A DNA stretch of 64,000 bases from Maylandia zebra (GCF_041146795.1 NC_135184.1:10158967-10222966), one strand, 5' to 3'. Numbered from the stretch's first letter, positions 51,913 through 64,000 are shown. Numbers and translations are program-made. The notes: a model not told the origin generated them from the letters alone.

Positions 51913-54900
51913 ATGAATCAAGAGAAGCTCGCTAAACTTCAGGCTCAGGTCCGAATAGGTGGAAAGGTAAGAGTCTGCTGGATCTCTTCTTTTATTCTAA
52001 TTATGGTAACTTAACAGATGTCACATTTTGGATTCATCTGTCATGGGTTCATTTTCCTGCTCATTTCAAGGTGTGATGGTATTCAGCTGAGGTCAGGTGT
52101 TTCCTCCTGACCTCAGCATTCCCTTTTTGGGGGAGGGCAGAGCTGTGCCCCTTCATCTGTGGCCTCTCTGGCTTTGTTCACATTTATTGTGAAGCCTTCA
52201 GTCACACACTAGGTGGCGTTATTTGTTTTTCTTGCTCTGAAATTCCTTTAACCTCACGTCGACATTCTCAACATTTTTTTTTAAACTGGAGTGACCCTCA
52301 ACAGACTCTTGTTTCTGTGTATCTATCACAATGAATTTGTGGTGCTGAAATATAGATGCATAATGTCTGGTTTAAATATTTGGGTGGGAGTAAAGCTCTT
52401 CCTTAAAATAAAAAACAAAAGGTTAGTGGACACTAGTTTAGCTCACTGGGTGGAGGAGGCAACCAATATCTCACATGGCTTAAGCACCTTTCTATGTTTT
52501 CTGTTCTTCAACCTATAGAAGCTTTCTGATAATTCAACCATCACAGAAGTTTGATTCGCTTCAATTGAGTAGTGTGGTTTGAACTTTTGGACTAACTTCC
52601 CTTTTTTGGGTGTAATATTTTGCTTACCAGTGCATCAATACTGACCATGTTTTGCTTAATATGGTCACATGGAAGGTCACATGACATACAGTAAGGTATG
52701 TCTTTTCTCTTGGTACTTAAAAAAAATCAGTTGTACTTGTCCAGTGGAGTGACCTGTGCTGTGACACTGTGAACATAAACAGGATTTCTTTACATTACAC
52801 AGCTTGACAAAACCCCCAGTATCACCACCGTGGTTGGCAGCTTTCTTTCTTAATCCAGTTACATATAAGTAAAGAAAGCAGTGCTGCAGAAAATCATGTG
52901 AATTCATACATTTGTTTATGTTGTCACTTAGTACATTCTCAGTGCTACTGTTTGTTTCTCATGTGACATGGAATCTTCACATTACTCAGTGTGTCTCCCA
53001 TATACCAATGAAGATGACGTGGTGTTTACCTTTGTTCCAAAGTGAAAACATTTCCTTTGATTTTGTTGCCTGTTGATAACTAGCCTTGAAATAGGCTTAT
53101 GCTCTATTAGCTGTATTGCTGGCACTGTAAAACAGACTTGGTATAAAATGAACCAAGCATCAAAATGTGTTTTCTTTATCTCTAAATGAATTCAGGTACA
53201 TTTCTGAGAGTGCACCAATTCTGCTTTAATTGTACTGCTCGGCTTCTTTCTGTGGGATAAATTTTCTTCTTCAGCAGTTTGAGTAACGTGCATAATCTCC
53301 TTCGGACTAGGTTATATGTTTAGCACCAGTCATGTAAAATAAGGGAACTCATTATGTCTGTCTTTATGGTACACCGCTCAGTAGGGCTGTTCAATATAAC
53401 GATATATATCGGATGACGATATAAAAACATCTATAGTTTCATTTTACGCTATCATTTGTTTCGTGGTGTCGCAAAATAAACTGTTTACGGCAATATTTTT
53501 TCATCGTTTTGATGGTCACTGCAGTGGCTATATTAATTTCTTAAAGTTCTCTCTTTCTCTTATATTTAATATAATCACACTACTGACGGACAAGCACCTG
53601 TTTTTATGCATTGTCGTTAGCAACAACGTCAATGTTTATTTTCCACATAAACCTTTCACAATAAAGCTCAAGATCCTGTTAAGACTTTTCAAAATAAACT
53701 GAATCACGTGAAAGAGTGTGCGGAGTATTTACGGATGAGAAGCAAAAAAGAGCTGTTAGGTGCTAAAAAAATAAATCTTAGACTCAAACGTTAGAACAGG
53801 CTTTTCCCTGCAGCACACCGTGTAATAAATACTCACAAAGAAAACGGCGGCCGTTACAACTTATGTCTAAAAATGTATCGTTTCATGCATTGGTTAAAAC
53901 ACTCGACTCCAGTTACACGACGCCCAGCTGGAAACACTTCCCGCAAGTCGAGCTGCCCGAGATTCACAGAATTTACAGAAAATGTTACATTTTTGTGATT
54001 TATATCGTTATCGGGCGATAGATGTCTTACATCGGGATATGAGATTTATCGCACAGCCCTACCGCTCAGGTCTTCCTAACTGGACAGATGTTTAAATTTA
54101 AAGTGAAGTATGTTCCATACTTTCAGCCGCTCCCTTTAGTGATCACCATAGTAGATCACCTGCCTCCATCTCACCCTATCCCTAGCATCTTCTCTGTCAT
54201 ACCAACCCCCTGCATGTCTTCCTTCACTGCTTTCATGAATTCTTCACTGTGGTTTTGCTCTCTTCCTGCAGCCTGGCAGTGCCATCTTCAACATCCATTG
54301 TCCAATATATACACTACCCCTGTTCGGCACATATCCAAGCCATCTCAGCCTTGCCTCTCTAACTTGAGCTGTCCTTCTGATGTACTCATTTCTAATCCTG
54401 TCCATCCTGATCACTACCAGTGAGAATCTTAGCATTTTCAGCCCTTCCTTCTGTCCTTTTTGTCATTGCCACCACTGCTGCAGCATGACGCCACAGCATG
54501 TCGCCGCAACATGTTAATGAAAAGGTTTGGTTCTGGGTTTGCTTGTCTAACCAGTGACAAATACACAACAGTGGTTGTACACATGGCAGGTTCTTCAGGT
54601 TTCCTACTGTTTACACTCACAATGTTGGTGCATGTGGGAAGCCTAACTTCCAGCTGAAAATTCCAAGATTTCCAACTTTCCATTTCAAATGGAGCACTGT
54701 ATTTTAGCTGTTTGTGGATGTACCGACGCTGCTCTGCAATTTTGACACTAAGTACTAGTGGCCAGTAGAGGCTCTCCATTTTCTATTAGTTAATCTGTTT
54801 TGTTTTGTTTTTTTCTATTTAAAATGATTGTAATGAATGAGCCAATCACAATCATTGTGGGTTGTGTAAATGCAGCTGCTTCTGGGGAAATTTGGGGTTC

Positions 54901-57900
54901 AAAATCTTTACCAAAGACACCGACCTTGAAAATTACCTGACTACTGCTCTGCCTCCTGAGCCACAGTATTTATAGATTAATGTAATTATCTTGAAGAATG
55001 CACTCTGAGATGGAAAGAATAAGCCACTCATTTATAATAATAATAATAAAAACAGGTCTTTTTCTGTGAGGGTAATTTTATGTCCGTGACAGGATGACGC
55101 GTGTGACCTTAACTATGTTTGACATTCTGGTTCACTCGGTTATGAAATCCATTTTTTCCCCTTCAGGGAACGGCCCGCAGGAAGAAAAAGGTTGTTCACA
55201 AAACGGCAACAGCTGACGACAAAAAGCTGCAGGGCTCTCTGAAGAAACTGGCAGTGAACAACATCGCAGGGATAGAAGAGGTGAGCCATCAAAGGGAAAC
55301 TAATGCTACTGTCACTCTCTGTGTCTGTTCTATTTTGATTTGTTTCTTTCTGAGGATCCTGAATTTTTTATCATTATGTCATGCGGCATACGAAAGGATG
55401 AAAGATGGGGGGGGCGCCTAAGTGAAATGCAGTCATGTCATCTTCCAGTTTATTTTTAGGGAGCTTTCAGCAAATGGGCATACCATAAAGTGTCTGTGTT
55501 ACATCAGAGCATAAACAAAAAAGGGACCTTTACCTGATGCACATTTGTTTTGTTTTCTTTTTTTGACTGAATATATATTTTGTCTTTACAGCATACTGTT
55601 TATATTAAGATAATTACAGCAGTTAGTTTTGTTGTTGTTTTTTTGCAGGGCCTGTACAGTGTGGTGATTTTGGGCTAGATGTATATATTTTTTTCGTTAC
55701 TTTGGCATCAAGCATCAAATAATATAATATATTTTGTTTTCCATTGATGAGTTTGATTATGCTCAACCCAGCCCCTAGCTTAAATCTGTTTACCTTATAT
55801 GTGGCTGTTTTAAATGTGCAAACTGTGGTGTTTAGTGCCTCAGGAAAAACATGATTCATAGACCAGTCTTAAATCCAACAGTCTCATACGTCTTTATTTT
55901 GGTTGAATCACATCACACACTTGCTCATTTGGAACCTGATACAGTCACATAGCATAATCTGTACAGTGGGTGTTTCTGGGACAGGCCCAACAAAAACTAC
56001 TCAAAGGACATTAATGCATTTGTCACAGATTCTTGAAAACTGAAATGTCTTCTGTGTTTGTAGTACTTTATTTCCTCAGAGCATTAAGACGTATTTCTGT
56101 TTTTGGAATCCTCTTCCCACCAGAGTGTCTAATATACCTGGGCTGGTCTTAGTAAGCCTGACAGTGCAAAATCTTGTAGGATAAAGGCTCTAATCCAGAC
56201 TGTGCGGTTTCCCTCTTTCTCTCAGGTGAATATGATAAAAGATGACGGGACGGTGATTCACTTCAACAACCCCAAAGTTCAGGCGTCTCTGTCTGCCAAC
56301 ACCTTCGCCATCACGGGCCACGGAGAGACCAAACAGCTGACAGAGATGCTGCCCGGCATCCTGAGCCAGCTGGGAGCCGACAGCCTCAGCAGCCTGCGCA
56401 AGCTGGCTGAGCAGTTCCCACGGCAATGTGAGCATGCACACACAAAAACACACGTTCCGTGTCACAATGTCAGAGTGCCCTCTGAGGTTGTCATGCGAAT
56501 AATGGTCATGGTCACGTCAGACAGAGGTTGTTTTTTTTGTCACACAAGAATTATTGTGGTGAGAGGAGAGACTATTGTTCAGGTCTCCCTGTTGGCAAAC
56601 GCAGAGCTTAAATGATTTGGGCGTTTGCAGCTGGTCATGGCTGAACTTGCTTAAGACACTTGCTCTTACATTATTGTGCATTAATCCAGCAGTGTTTTGT
56701 TTAGAGTTACTGAGGATTAGACGTAACGTGACTGTGAGTCTGAAAGAATCAGAGCACTCAGGGTAGTTGGTAGTTGGTAAGGGCAGGAACGCTTCCAGCA
56801 CACGGTCTGAGCATCTAGATGATTCAGTCTGCAGGGGCTGGCCTTGTAGATGATGCACATGGAGATGAAAATAAACCCAGTGAAGCAAACATGGGAGACA
56901 GGACCATCTTTTTCACTTGGAAGCACAGCACAGCTAACCCTGTGCTGTGAATCTGTGCAGAGTCCAACACAGGAGCAGAAATAAAGGAAAATGTCACCGT
57001 GACGTCTTCTTAGGGGCCGTTCTGCAGCTTATGATAATGTTTTGTGGTCTTTTAGCACAGCTACTCTGATATTATGTTTGCAGCTCATCCTGCAAGTTGT
57101 GTGGCAGGTTCTGTGCCTCTCTTGTAGACTGTAAATAAAAGATGGCTGATGTAATTTGACACATTTCCTTTTGGACTCTGACTTTTAAACATCAGCATTA
57201 GTTAGCTTGAGTACAGCGTGATAGCTGTCACTTAGGTGTGTAACAGACTAAATATGAGAAATATGATAGTAAAATAAAACTGAAACACAAAGTTCCTGGA
57301 TGACCTGTAGCAAACAAACATAATATTTCTCATAACTGTACTAAGGTGTTCCAAAAGGCACCACAATTCCATTTGGTGGGGGTGGTGATACACATCAGTC
57401 AGCACTACCACACCTCTAACTAAGCAATAACAAAAGTGAGTCACTATCTAGTTGTGATGAAGCGATCGTTTATTTCTTCTTCGGAAAATTAGTCATTTTA
57501 ACATCAGAGTCCATAACATTAGGGTTAATCATGATATTTCTAGCTTAATTTTACAGCCCTGGAGGTTGTTGTTTGGTTTTAATGGTGGGTTATATTTAGT
57601 CTGCAATAATTTCCCAGCAGAGCACCGCTTTGTACCAAGGGATCAGTGGATGTTAGCATTGTGGAAGTTGTAATGTGACCCTTAACATTTGATACATTTT
57701 TGTGTTTTCATTTTTTTTTAGCAATGGAAATGAAAGCAGTCAAGGAGGAAAACGCAGAAGAGGATGATGACGATGTCCCAGGTATTGATACAAATTATTA
57801 TCCTTGAAGTAAACAAAGCTTCTTCCTCTGTAAAATCTCACTTTAGTTTTTTATATCTGGTTCTGATCTTGCTTGGGGCACATATAGTAGTTCATCAGTT

Positions 57901-58126
57901 ATTTTGTGTGTTTAATCAGATAGTTTAAAGGTTCAGGGTATCAGGAATAATGGGGGGGGTTCCCTTGAGGAGTAAATCACTGTCACTTTCAGCAGTTGTC
58001 TCTTGAATCTCTTTAACCGAACACTGTGCTCTGCTTTCAGAACAAAATCAGGTGATCTTTGTTGTTTTCTGTCTTGCAGATCTCGTGGAGAACTTTGACG
58101 AAGCCTCAAAGAATGAAGCAAACTGA
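51913..58126 (+). CDS. btf3l4: Basic transcription factor 3-like 4 (NAC-beta family)
   Basis: Five coding exons, 51913-51966, 55167-55280, 56226-56427, 57722-57781 and 58080-58126, give 158 residues, equal to human BTF3L4. The N-terminus [18 protein letters not shown] is followed by the basic ribosome-contact stretch [11 protein letters not shown] (22-32). The NAC domain is at about 35-105 ([20 protein letters not shown], then [20 protein letters not shown]). An acidic segment EEDDDDVPD and the conserved end [13 protein letters not shown] close the protein. BTF3-type proteins are the beta subunit of the nascent polypeptide-associated complex, which binds emerging chains at the ribosome exit. 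Exon 5 codes a variable linker ([12 protein letters not shown]). The terminal [13 protein letters not shown] and linkage to txndc12 favour BTF3L4 over BTF3. Confidence 0.95.
53381..54060. mobile_element. Non-autonomous hAT element (680 bp) in btf3l4 intron
   Basis: It starts gtagggctgttcaatataac and ends tatcgcacagccct; the ends are inverted (AGGGCTGT/GCGATA type). It is flanked by the 8-mer accgctca at 53373-53380 and 54061-54068. Subterminal cgatatatatcgg motifs match the other hAT at 15180 in style, but the termini differ, so it is another family. No transposase frame is present. Confidence 0.85.
54105..54435 (-). mobile_element. LINE reverse-transcriptase C-terminal fragment
   Basis: The minus-strand frame at 54435-54244 reads [20 protein letters not shown], then [11 protein letters not shown] and YIGQWMLKM. 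This is the recognisable tail of a teleost LINE ORF2, different from the Rex3-like copies. It is truncated and interrupted, and lies next to the hAT insertion. Confidence 0.65.
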
Positions 58127-58545
58127 TTTTCCTTTTATTTTTATTTTTTTTGCCCCCTTGGTCAACCGTTTTCAGTTTTTAATTTTAATTTTTTTTAACC
58201 TCTCACAGCCTCACAAGGGGCACCTCCCTTTGTGGGGGAACGGTTGTTAAAGGTGCGGTGCATCATCTCCAGAGACGTGAACCATTTCGGGTTAGCCTGC
58301 AGCCGCAGCAGCACTACGACACACACACACACCTAAGTTCTGATTTCACTAGTCGGTGATATTGTGGACACAGTATCTGTAACTCTCAGCACCCAAAGGA
58401 CTCGCAATAGTTTAGAAATAAACTTCTTATATGGTTAAATGTGGCTAGTATTTAAGAGATTATTAAATTGCAGTTAATGTGAATGAGTGATTCACTTAAC
58501 ATTATAGTGGTGATTATGAATTTAATAAAACATTTTTGGGCTATT
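58127..58545 (+). other. btf3l4 3' UTR with poly(A) signal
   Basis: AATAAA is at 58524-58529 (tttaataaaacattttt), 398 bases past the stop. An earlier candidate (gaaataaact) lies near 58416. A T-rich tract follows the stop directly. Confidence 0.55.
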
Positions 58546-59936
58546 AGAGTTTCTCTTCATTTACTTTACTGTTCAGATTTGTCAACCATATTTTGCTACC
58601 TATCCGCCTCGATGAGCAGCTGTAAAGTGGTCTGGTGAGGCCTTAATGTGTGAAATACTTGTTTTCATTAGTAACTGAGCTCTCATGTACTCCAGAAGTC
58701 CTAATGTCAAAGTGTAATAAATTATTGGGACAAACTCCTTCAGTCAAAGTAAAATTTTCTTTGTCGGGACACTGAGTCAGATGCTCTTTGGTTACAGTGT
58801 GTCCATGAGCTCTCGTGGAAACAGGGATAAGGAAGGGGGGCATCCAGAATCCTTTCTAGGAAAAACAATGTTGTCTTCAACACATTACTGTAATTCTATA
58901 TAATTATTTAATATAGTTAAGCTTCTATAGGAAGAAAAAAAACGCTTAAGTTTTGAAGAAAAGAAATGGATCAACCTCGTAGTCTCACAGTGGTGTGATC
59001 CACCAACTTTCCCTAACATGTTTATTTTTGGAAAAGTTTTGGGTTGGGTTGAGTACTCGTTTTCACTCCAGTACAAGGAGTACAGGCAGGCTCTTCTGGC
59101 TTCCTCTGCAGCCGAAGAACATGTTGGGCAGCTATAACTGGAGCTGTTTTAATTCTCGAAATGCTGGGAAAGATGCTTTTAGTTCCCTCTTTAACAGAGA
59201 GTAGTAAAGGAAATAAGAGTGCTAACCCTTAAGTCATAGCCATAGCAATCTAATAGTTACTAAAACAACAATTGGAAAGTGACTCAGAAATGTAAATGTT
59301 AATGAGACATTTTTCCTATTATGCTACATTACATGGCCAAAACTGCTGAGCCCTTACAGATTACACCTACAGGAGCTGCTCAGCCATGAAGCTCCCGGTG
59401 TACAGTTTCTGTGCTGATGGTAATTTTGTGTGGTATGCCTCTTTGTGGCTGAGCAGCTGTGGATCCTAAACACTTTGCAGTAACACTACATGTAGTCCAC
59501 CACTTGCACAGCACTTTGCTCTCAGTCTGCTGGCTTACTTGGAAGCACTTGTCACTGTTGCCAAGTCTATCCCACTACGATACACCAAATCTGCTTGCGC
59601 TTGTTTAAAAACTCATCCTATAACATCAAGACTTGAGCAGCAAAACCTGACACACAGGTTCTTATCTATATGGGATATTATGACATCATCATGTTACCTT
59701 GCTACCACCTAGCAATGGGTGAAAATGACCATTTTAGTATTCATGTGCCTACATCAACCTTATGAAAGAACTGTATAATTTTACTTTATATTTACAAAGG
59801 TTGAATTAAACATGATATATTATGGCACCATCACATTGCCTGGCAACCACCTAGCAGTCAGTGTAGCCTTTCCCTGTTAGGTGTCAAACCTAAGGCCCAG
59901 GTAACAGAATTGGCCCAGAAGACCAACTGGACAACT
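58546..59936. other. Intergenic, one diverged direct repeat
   Basis: Nothing gene-like. Two related stretches, near 59678-59725 and 59818-59865, share ttatgacatcatcat / ttatggcaccatcac and accacctagca, about 140 bases apart. Confidence 0.45.
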
Positions 59937-60313
59937 TCCATTCGCTTCCGCTTATCCTTTTCAGGGTCGCGGGGGGCGCTGGAGCCTATCCCAGCTGTCA
60001 TAGGGCGAGAGGCGGGGTACACCCTGGACAGGTCGCCAGTCTGTCGCAGGGCTAACACACAGGGACAGACAACCATTCGCACTCACATTCACTCGCACAT
60101 TCACACAATGGCAATTTGGATTTTCCAATTAACCTATCCCCTCAAGCTGCATGTCTTTGGACGGTGGGAGGAAGCCGGAGTACCCGGAGGGAACCCACGC
60201 AAACACGGGGAGAACATGCAAACTCCTCACAGAAAGACCCCGGCCTGATGTTGGAATTGAACTCAGGACCTTCTTGCTGTGCGGCAACAGTGCTAACCAC
60301 CGTGCTGCCCTGA
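59937..60313 (-). mobile_element. tRNA-derived SINE with LINE-type tail
   Basis: Read on the minus strand it begins CAGGGCAGCACGGTGGTTAG with a box A-like TGGTTAGCACTGTTG and a box B-like GAGTTCAATTCC at 60251-60262. The head resembles the fish SINE class that includes the cichlid AFC family. The body runs through agtttgcatgttctccccgt and ends in the tail cagcgccccccgcgac, aaaggataagcggaagcgaa. Truncated copies of this tail are at 761, 22505 and 40426. It is nearly full length and G+C-rich, hence fairly recent. Confidence 0.75.
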
Positions 60314-61158
60314 AGGAAAATATGAAGGAAGGCATCAATTTTGTACTTTTAACTGTATTTTTATACATTTTACAGCTTTTCCTAATGAAACAAATCTCCC
60401 CATTCATACTGCACCAAAGTAAGTGATAGTGGTAGTGAAAGTAAGTGATAGGCAAATAGAAACGTTCCTCCCCCCACTATGTACTATAGAAATTTTAGCA
60501 GTTACTAGTGCACAGTCCTACAACAGGATATTTTCTGTCATTTTTTGTTAACTGGAGTTAATAAAAACCTTAAATGTTGTAATTACATAACAGCATTGGC
60601 ACTGAGCTACCAGAACTTGTTTCAGTAATTTTACACATTTATTTCTTGCTTGGTTTAATTTCTGTATTGTTTGTAATTGAATTACTTCTTTTCTTAAATG
60701 TAAGCCATATTTGGTCTTATTATGAGTAGGTTGTTGGAACTTTAAACAGCATTTCCATATCATATAAAGGAGGTTGAAAAAATATTATAATAATAACATT
60801 ATATTGTAATAATATATCCAAATTTCTTAGATTTATAGTAAAATGCTGCAGTGAAGTCTATAATCTTTTAATGTTAGTATTACAGTACAATGTAACAAAA
60901 TACACAACATTTACTAGCATTACTACTTTGGATAACGTAAACAGCATTTCAGCTGTCTAAATATTATAAGAAATTAAACTCATGTTGATAATTTTTGACA
61001 AGTAGAATAATAAGAGGGGAAAAGTTAATAAAACTACTCTTCTGCATCATCAAAAACAGGTTGACTATCTAAAAATGGAAGAGGAAGTGAGCAATTGTAC
61101 TCTGTCTCATTTAATTTCAGTTTTATCCTTCAGTTTTATTTAGTTGTATTATTTCTCC

Positions 61159-61190
<32 letters not shown>
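61159..61190. repeat. (ATT)n microsatellite
   Basis: Ten or so ATT units in AT-rich intergenic DNA. Confidence 0.9.
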
Positions 61191-61191
<1 letters not shown>

Positions 61192-61626
61192 ATTACAAAC
61201 CAATAATAAAGTTATTAAGACTTTTATTAGTCTTTTATATCTGCTTGAGCACTTTACATTCTCTTTTGGTAGGTTTGCATCCATTACTATAGTCACTGTT
61301 TTTCACTTTCTCGATCAGTAATTACAGGAACTGTTTATATTGCTTTTAACACTGCGTTATTAAAACTGCAGCCGGGTCTGCGAGTACGGAGGGGTTAAAA
61401 GAGTTTGGGTGGTTTTACACATCACATCCCATTTCATTGATCACCTCTGACGGTGCTGCATCGTGCTGATCAATTCCTCCATGCCTGTCATCCTCTACGA
61501 GGGCTGGCAAGGTTATAGAGAGTGGGGATGAATGGGCCATTTTGGCTCTAGGGTGTCGTGAGCGGGATGGAGCCGAGGACCCTCCCCGGGGCTCAGCACC
61601 TCACCCTCCGCTCCGTTTGAGCCAAA

Positions 61627-61758
61627 ATGTCCCTGCTGCTGCAGCGGTGGCGGCTGGACCACAGTGCAGGCTGGACGGAACTGAACGGTTGGAGGTTTGT
61701 CAAGTTTGACACTAAGGGTTGGTTCAACACCGGAAACTGCGTGATTGTTTGCGGGAAA
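61627..61758 (+). CDS. Unrecognised candidate first coding exon
   Basis: A 44-codon open frame (MSLLLQRWRLDHSAGW at its start) in a GC-rich island within AT-rich DNA ends in CGGGAAA|gtaaga, a good donor. I do not recognise the protein. It may be a true 5' exon of the downstream gene or of an unknown gene, or chance. An 11-bp inverted repeat (cattttggctc at 61538-61548, gagccaaaatg at 61619-61629) overlaps its start, which would also fit a non-coding element. Confidence 0.2.
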
Positions 61759-62689
61759 GTAAGAGCTCAGAAATTAAACTTTAATAATAAGTGGGAATGG
61801 TATTAAATCATATGTTACATATACGTGATAAAAGGCTATAAAGTGCAGTCCTTTTAAGAACCTTTAATTGCTTAAGTAATTTCTAACTAAAAAAATAGTC
61901 TGTTCCTCCTTTACAAATATGTGTGGGTTTAGCCTAATATTATAGACTGTCAAATAGATTTGAACACAGCCAGACCTTTGACTATATTACTTTTAAATCT
62001 TCCTTATTTGAAAACTATTTTCTTCCTGTTTTATAAATAAGCAAATAGTCAAATCTCTCCCTAATATTTTAGGGTCTTTCCCTTACAACACCATGAGGTG
62101 ACTGTGGTGTAGAAATAAAACTGAATTGAATCATATTAAAAAATGTGGATGTTTAGTATTTCTTTTCCTGTAAATTTGCTAGTTGTTCTTTTTTTCATTC
62201 ATTATCTGTTGAATATATTCTTCTTCTTCTTATTTACTACTAACATGGACTGGCTTTTACTGAAAGACCCCTCCAAACATGTTTTAGGAATTAAAAAAAG
62301 AAAAAAGAACTTTCCTGAAAGTTGTTTATCTAGTTATAAAATAATACAATAACAACTTACACGTAAAACGTACACACTTTGCTGTTACAGCATCAAAAAG
62401 ATGGGTTGTTTTAATCGATATATTATCTGTGACCGAATTGTTTGTTTTTCTTAAAGGTAAACATAGTAATTATAATTTTGGTTGGTGTGTTTATTTTATA
62501 AAGCAGTTTGAAACAAAAAAAATAACTAAAGAAATGTAATGATGATGTCCAAATTAATTAGATCTGCATTCACAGTTTTTCTCTTGGCGTTATAATGTAA
62601 CCTCTAAGGGAGATGCTTTGCGTCTTATTTTGAAAACCGGTAGTTTAGGATATCCATTTTGGCTGACTTATCGCTGCTCCTTCTTTTCC

Positions 62690-62906
62690 CCAGTATTAAA
62701 CCTTGGGGGAGGGATCCTTGAGTGCTGCTGTCGCACAACTACGCTAGACTAGAAGCTTTACTTTCCGACTGTTTGAATCAGGCAGGCAGGCGGTGGTGGG
62801 TCTACGCGAGACGGATACTCAAAAATAGCTCTGAAAGACGATCAGGTATGGCGGATGCTAACGGAGGGGCTCCGCGGGACTTTACGTAAAGATGAGGATT
62901 CCTCCG
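62690..62906 (+). promoter_or_regulatory. Probable first exon and promoter of the next plus-strand gene (zfyve9 by synteny?)
   Basis: A CpG-richer block ends in the strong donor CCTCCG|gtgagt at 62906. It includes a short upstream frame, ATG at 62848 to TAA at 62889 (13 codons, MADANGGAPRDFT). A second ATG at 62893 is open into the donor (MRIPP). In human the gene after BTF3L4 in this direction is ZFYVE9, so this may be its 5' leader. No ZFYVE9 coding sequence is visible, so this is inference. Confidence 0.35.
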
Positions 62907-64000
62907 GTGAGTAACTGGATTTGTTTTCGTGACATTTCACGGGTCTGCTGTTGCTCCAACGTTTACAAAACCGCCATTGCAACGCCAACTATCGATGCAG
63001 CCCAAGTGAGCGTGGACGGCTGCGGTGCTATCTTTTTTGGCTTATTTGGTGGATAAACGGTGAGGAATATGGAGAAGGTGCCGTTACGGTAACACTATAT
63101 CTTACGTCTATTACACAACGCGCTCTCCTTTACATTGCCAGCTGCGGATAGACAGCCAGTGAGGTTGATAGCAGTGCGACAGGAGGAAAATACTTTGGTG
63201 TGGGTGACTTAATGTGAGGAGGAAGGCTTTTATGGTTTCTATTAACCGTTATGACTGTCCGTTAGCAACGGAACCCACCGAGTCAGTGACGGCGTGAGTG
63301 TCCGCCAGAGCAGCAAGTCTCTCCCGTCACTCGGCGCACGACTGCCCGCTCAATCTTTAGGGCTTTCTCCAGTACAGCCAGCTGCTGTTAAGTGCTATTA
63401 TTTGACGCCTAAAATCTCAGTTTTTGCCACACTGCTAAGACGAATGGGTCAGAATTGTTTTGGAAACTTAACTCGTGGCCTTTGTGAATTTGGTTTAATT
63501 CAGCTAGCTGGCCAGCTAATACAACTACCCAAGTTAACAAACAAATAGACAAACACTTCACCGCTGCTGTCGTGTAGCTGCACCAGTTTAACCCACCTTC
63601 TTTTAATGACACAGAGTAGCTTTCCATGTGTTTTCCCAGTCTACCTGAGAGTGATCTTCATCCAGCGAGGGTGTGTTTGGCCTGCAGGCACAGCCACAGT
63701 GCCACTTATGGTTGCATAATCCAAGCAAGTGGTCATCTATGCGCTCTCAAGGGTTGGTTTGGTGAGCTTTCCTGGTGCTACACCTTTTGTATTTGGTCTC
63801 TTTGCTTCTGTCCAGGTCTTGGATAGTCAAGAATTTCAAAATCAACTCGGAATATATTAAAAAAATGTGCAGTTCAGCTAGGATAACTTTTTTTTTAAAC
63901 GTTTTGATTAGGTAAGTTATGCTTCTCAGGTTGAACAGTGCTACTTATGATTTTATAAGCTAATCAAATGGTCGTCTACCTGCTCTGCACAAGTGCACAT
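62907..64000 (+). other. Probable first intron of the next gene
   Basis: The CpG-richer composition continues to about 63360 and then becomes AT-rich. Short open frames have no recognisable motifs. The window ends without a second exon being identified. Confidence 0.3.

Noticed and set aside
61095-61292. Leu-rich frame as a membrane peptide
   Set aside because: The Leu run is the translation of the (ATT)n microsatellite.

Overview
This window is vertebrate nuclear DNA, almost certainly from a ray-finned fish, and a percomorph such as a cichlid is plausible. The genes are split by GT-AG introns, intergenic DNA is AT-rich, and the repeats are typical of teleosts: Tc1/mariner, hAT and pogo-like DNA transposons, Rex3/RTE-like LINE ends with a GATG-type tail, and tRNA-derived SINEs. 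The species call is inference. There is no prokaryotic, viral or CRISPR content.

Layout. 1-2747 (minus): the 5' part of a calcium-regulated mitochondrial ATP-Mg/Pi carrier like SLC25A24, running off the left edge. 3.1-4.9 kb: two LINE 3' ends. 6.3-12 kb (plus): complete three-exon dnajb4. 12-17.9 kb: intergenic, holding a Tc1 relic with a hAT element nested inside it. 18.3-40 kb (plus): complete six-exon gipc2 with a 14.3 kb first intron. 41.8-49.3 kb (minus): complete seven-exon txndc12, with a pogo-like relic in an intron. 49.5-50.9 kb: a decayed Sleeping-Beauty-type Tc1 copy between two divergent promoters. 51.2-58.5 kb (plus): btf3l4, five coding exons and a probable non-coding first exon. 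58.5-64 kb: a SINE, then a CpG-rich block that looks like the first exon of the next plus-strand gene, perhaps zfyve9 by synteny.

Four reading frames were rebuilt exon by exon with splice phases checked: dnajb4 340 aa, gipc2 329 aa, txndc12 173 aa and btf3l4 158 aa. They sit at or close to the known lengths of their families. The human orthologues of DNAJB4-GIPC2 and TXNDC12-BTF3L4 are also neighbours, in the same orientations, at two places on chromosome 1p. The window therefore joins two conserved blocks, with a boundary near 40-41.8 kb.

The genes are unrelated housekeeping or trafficking functions rather than an operon-like system: mitochondrial nucleotide exchange, Hsp70 co-chaperone, PDZ adaptor for endocytic trafficking, ER thiol oxidoreductase and a nascent-chain-complex subunit. 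I found no convincing new biological system. The points most worth checking are transposon nesting with intact target duplications, perfect hairpins in the gipc2 transcript, a transposon-expanded bidirectional promoter, a degenerate EF-hand and altered helix in the carrier, a GDEL ER-retention tail, and two unassigned exon candidates at the right end.
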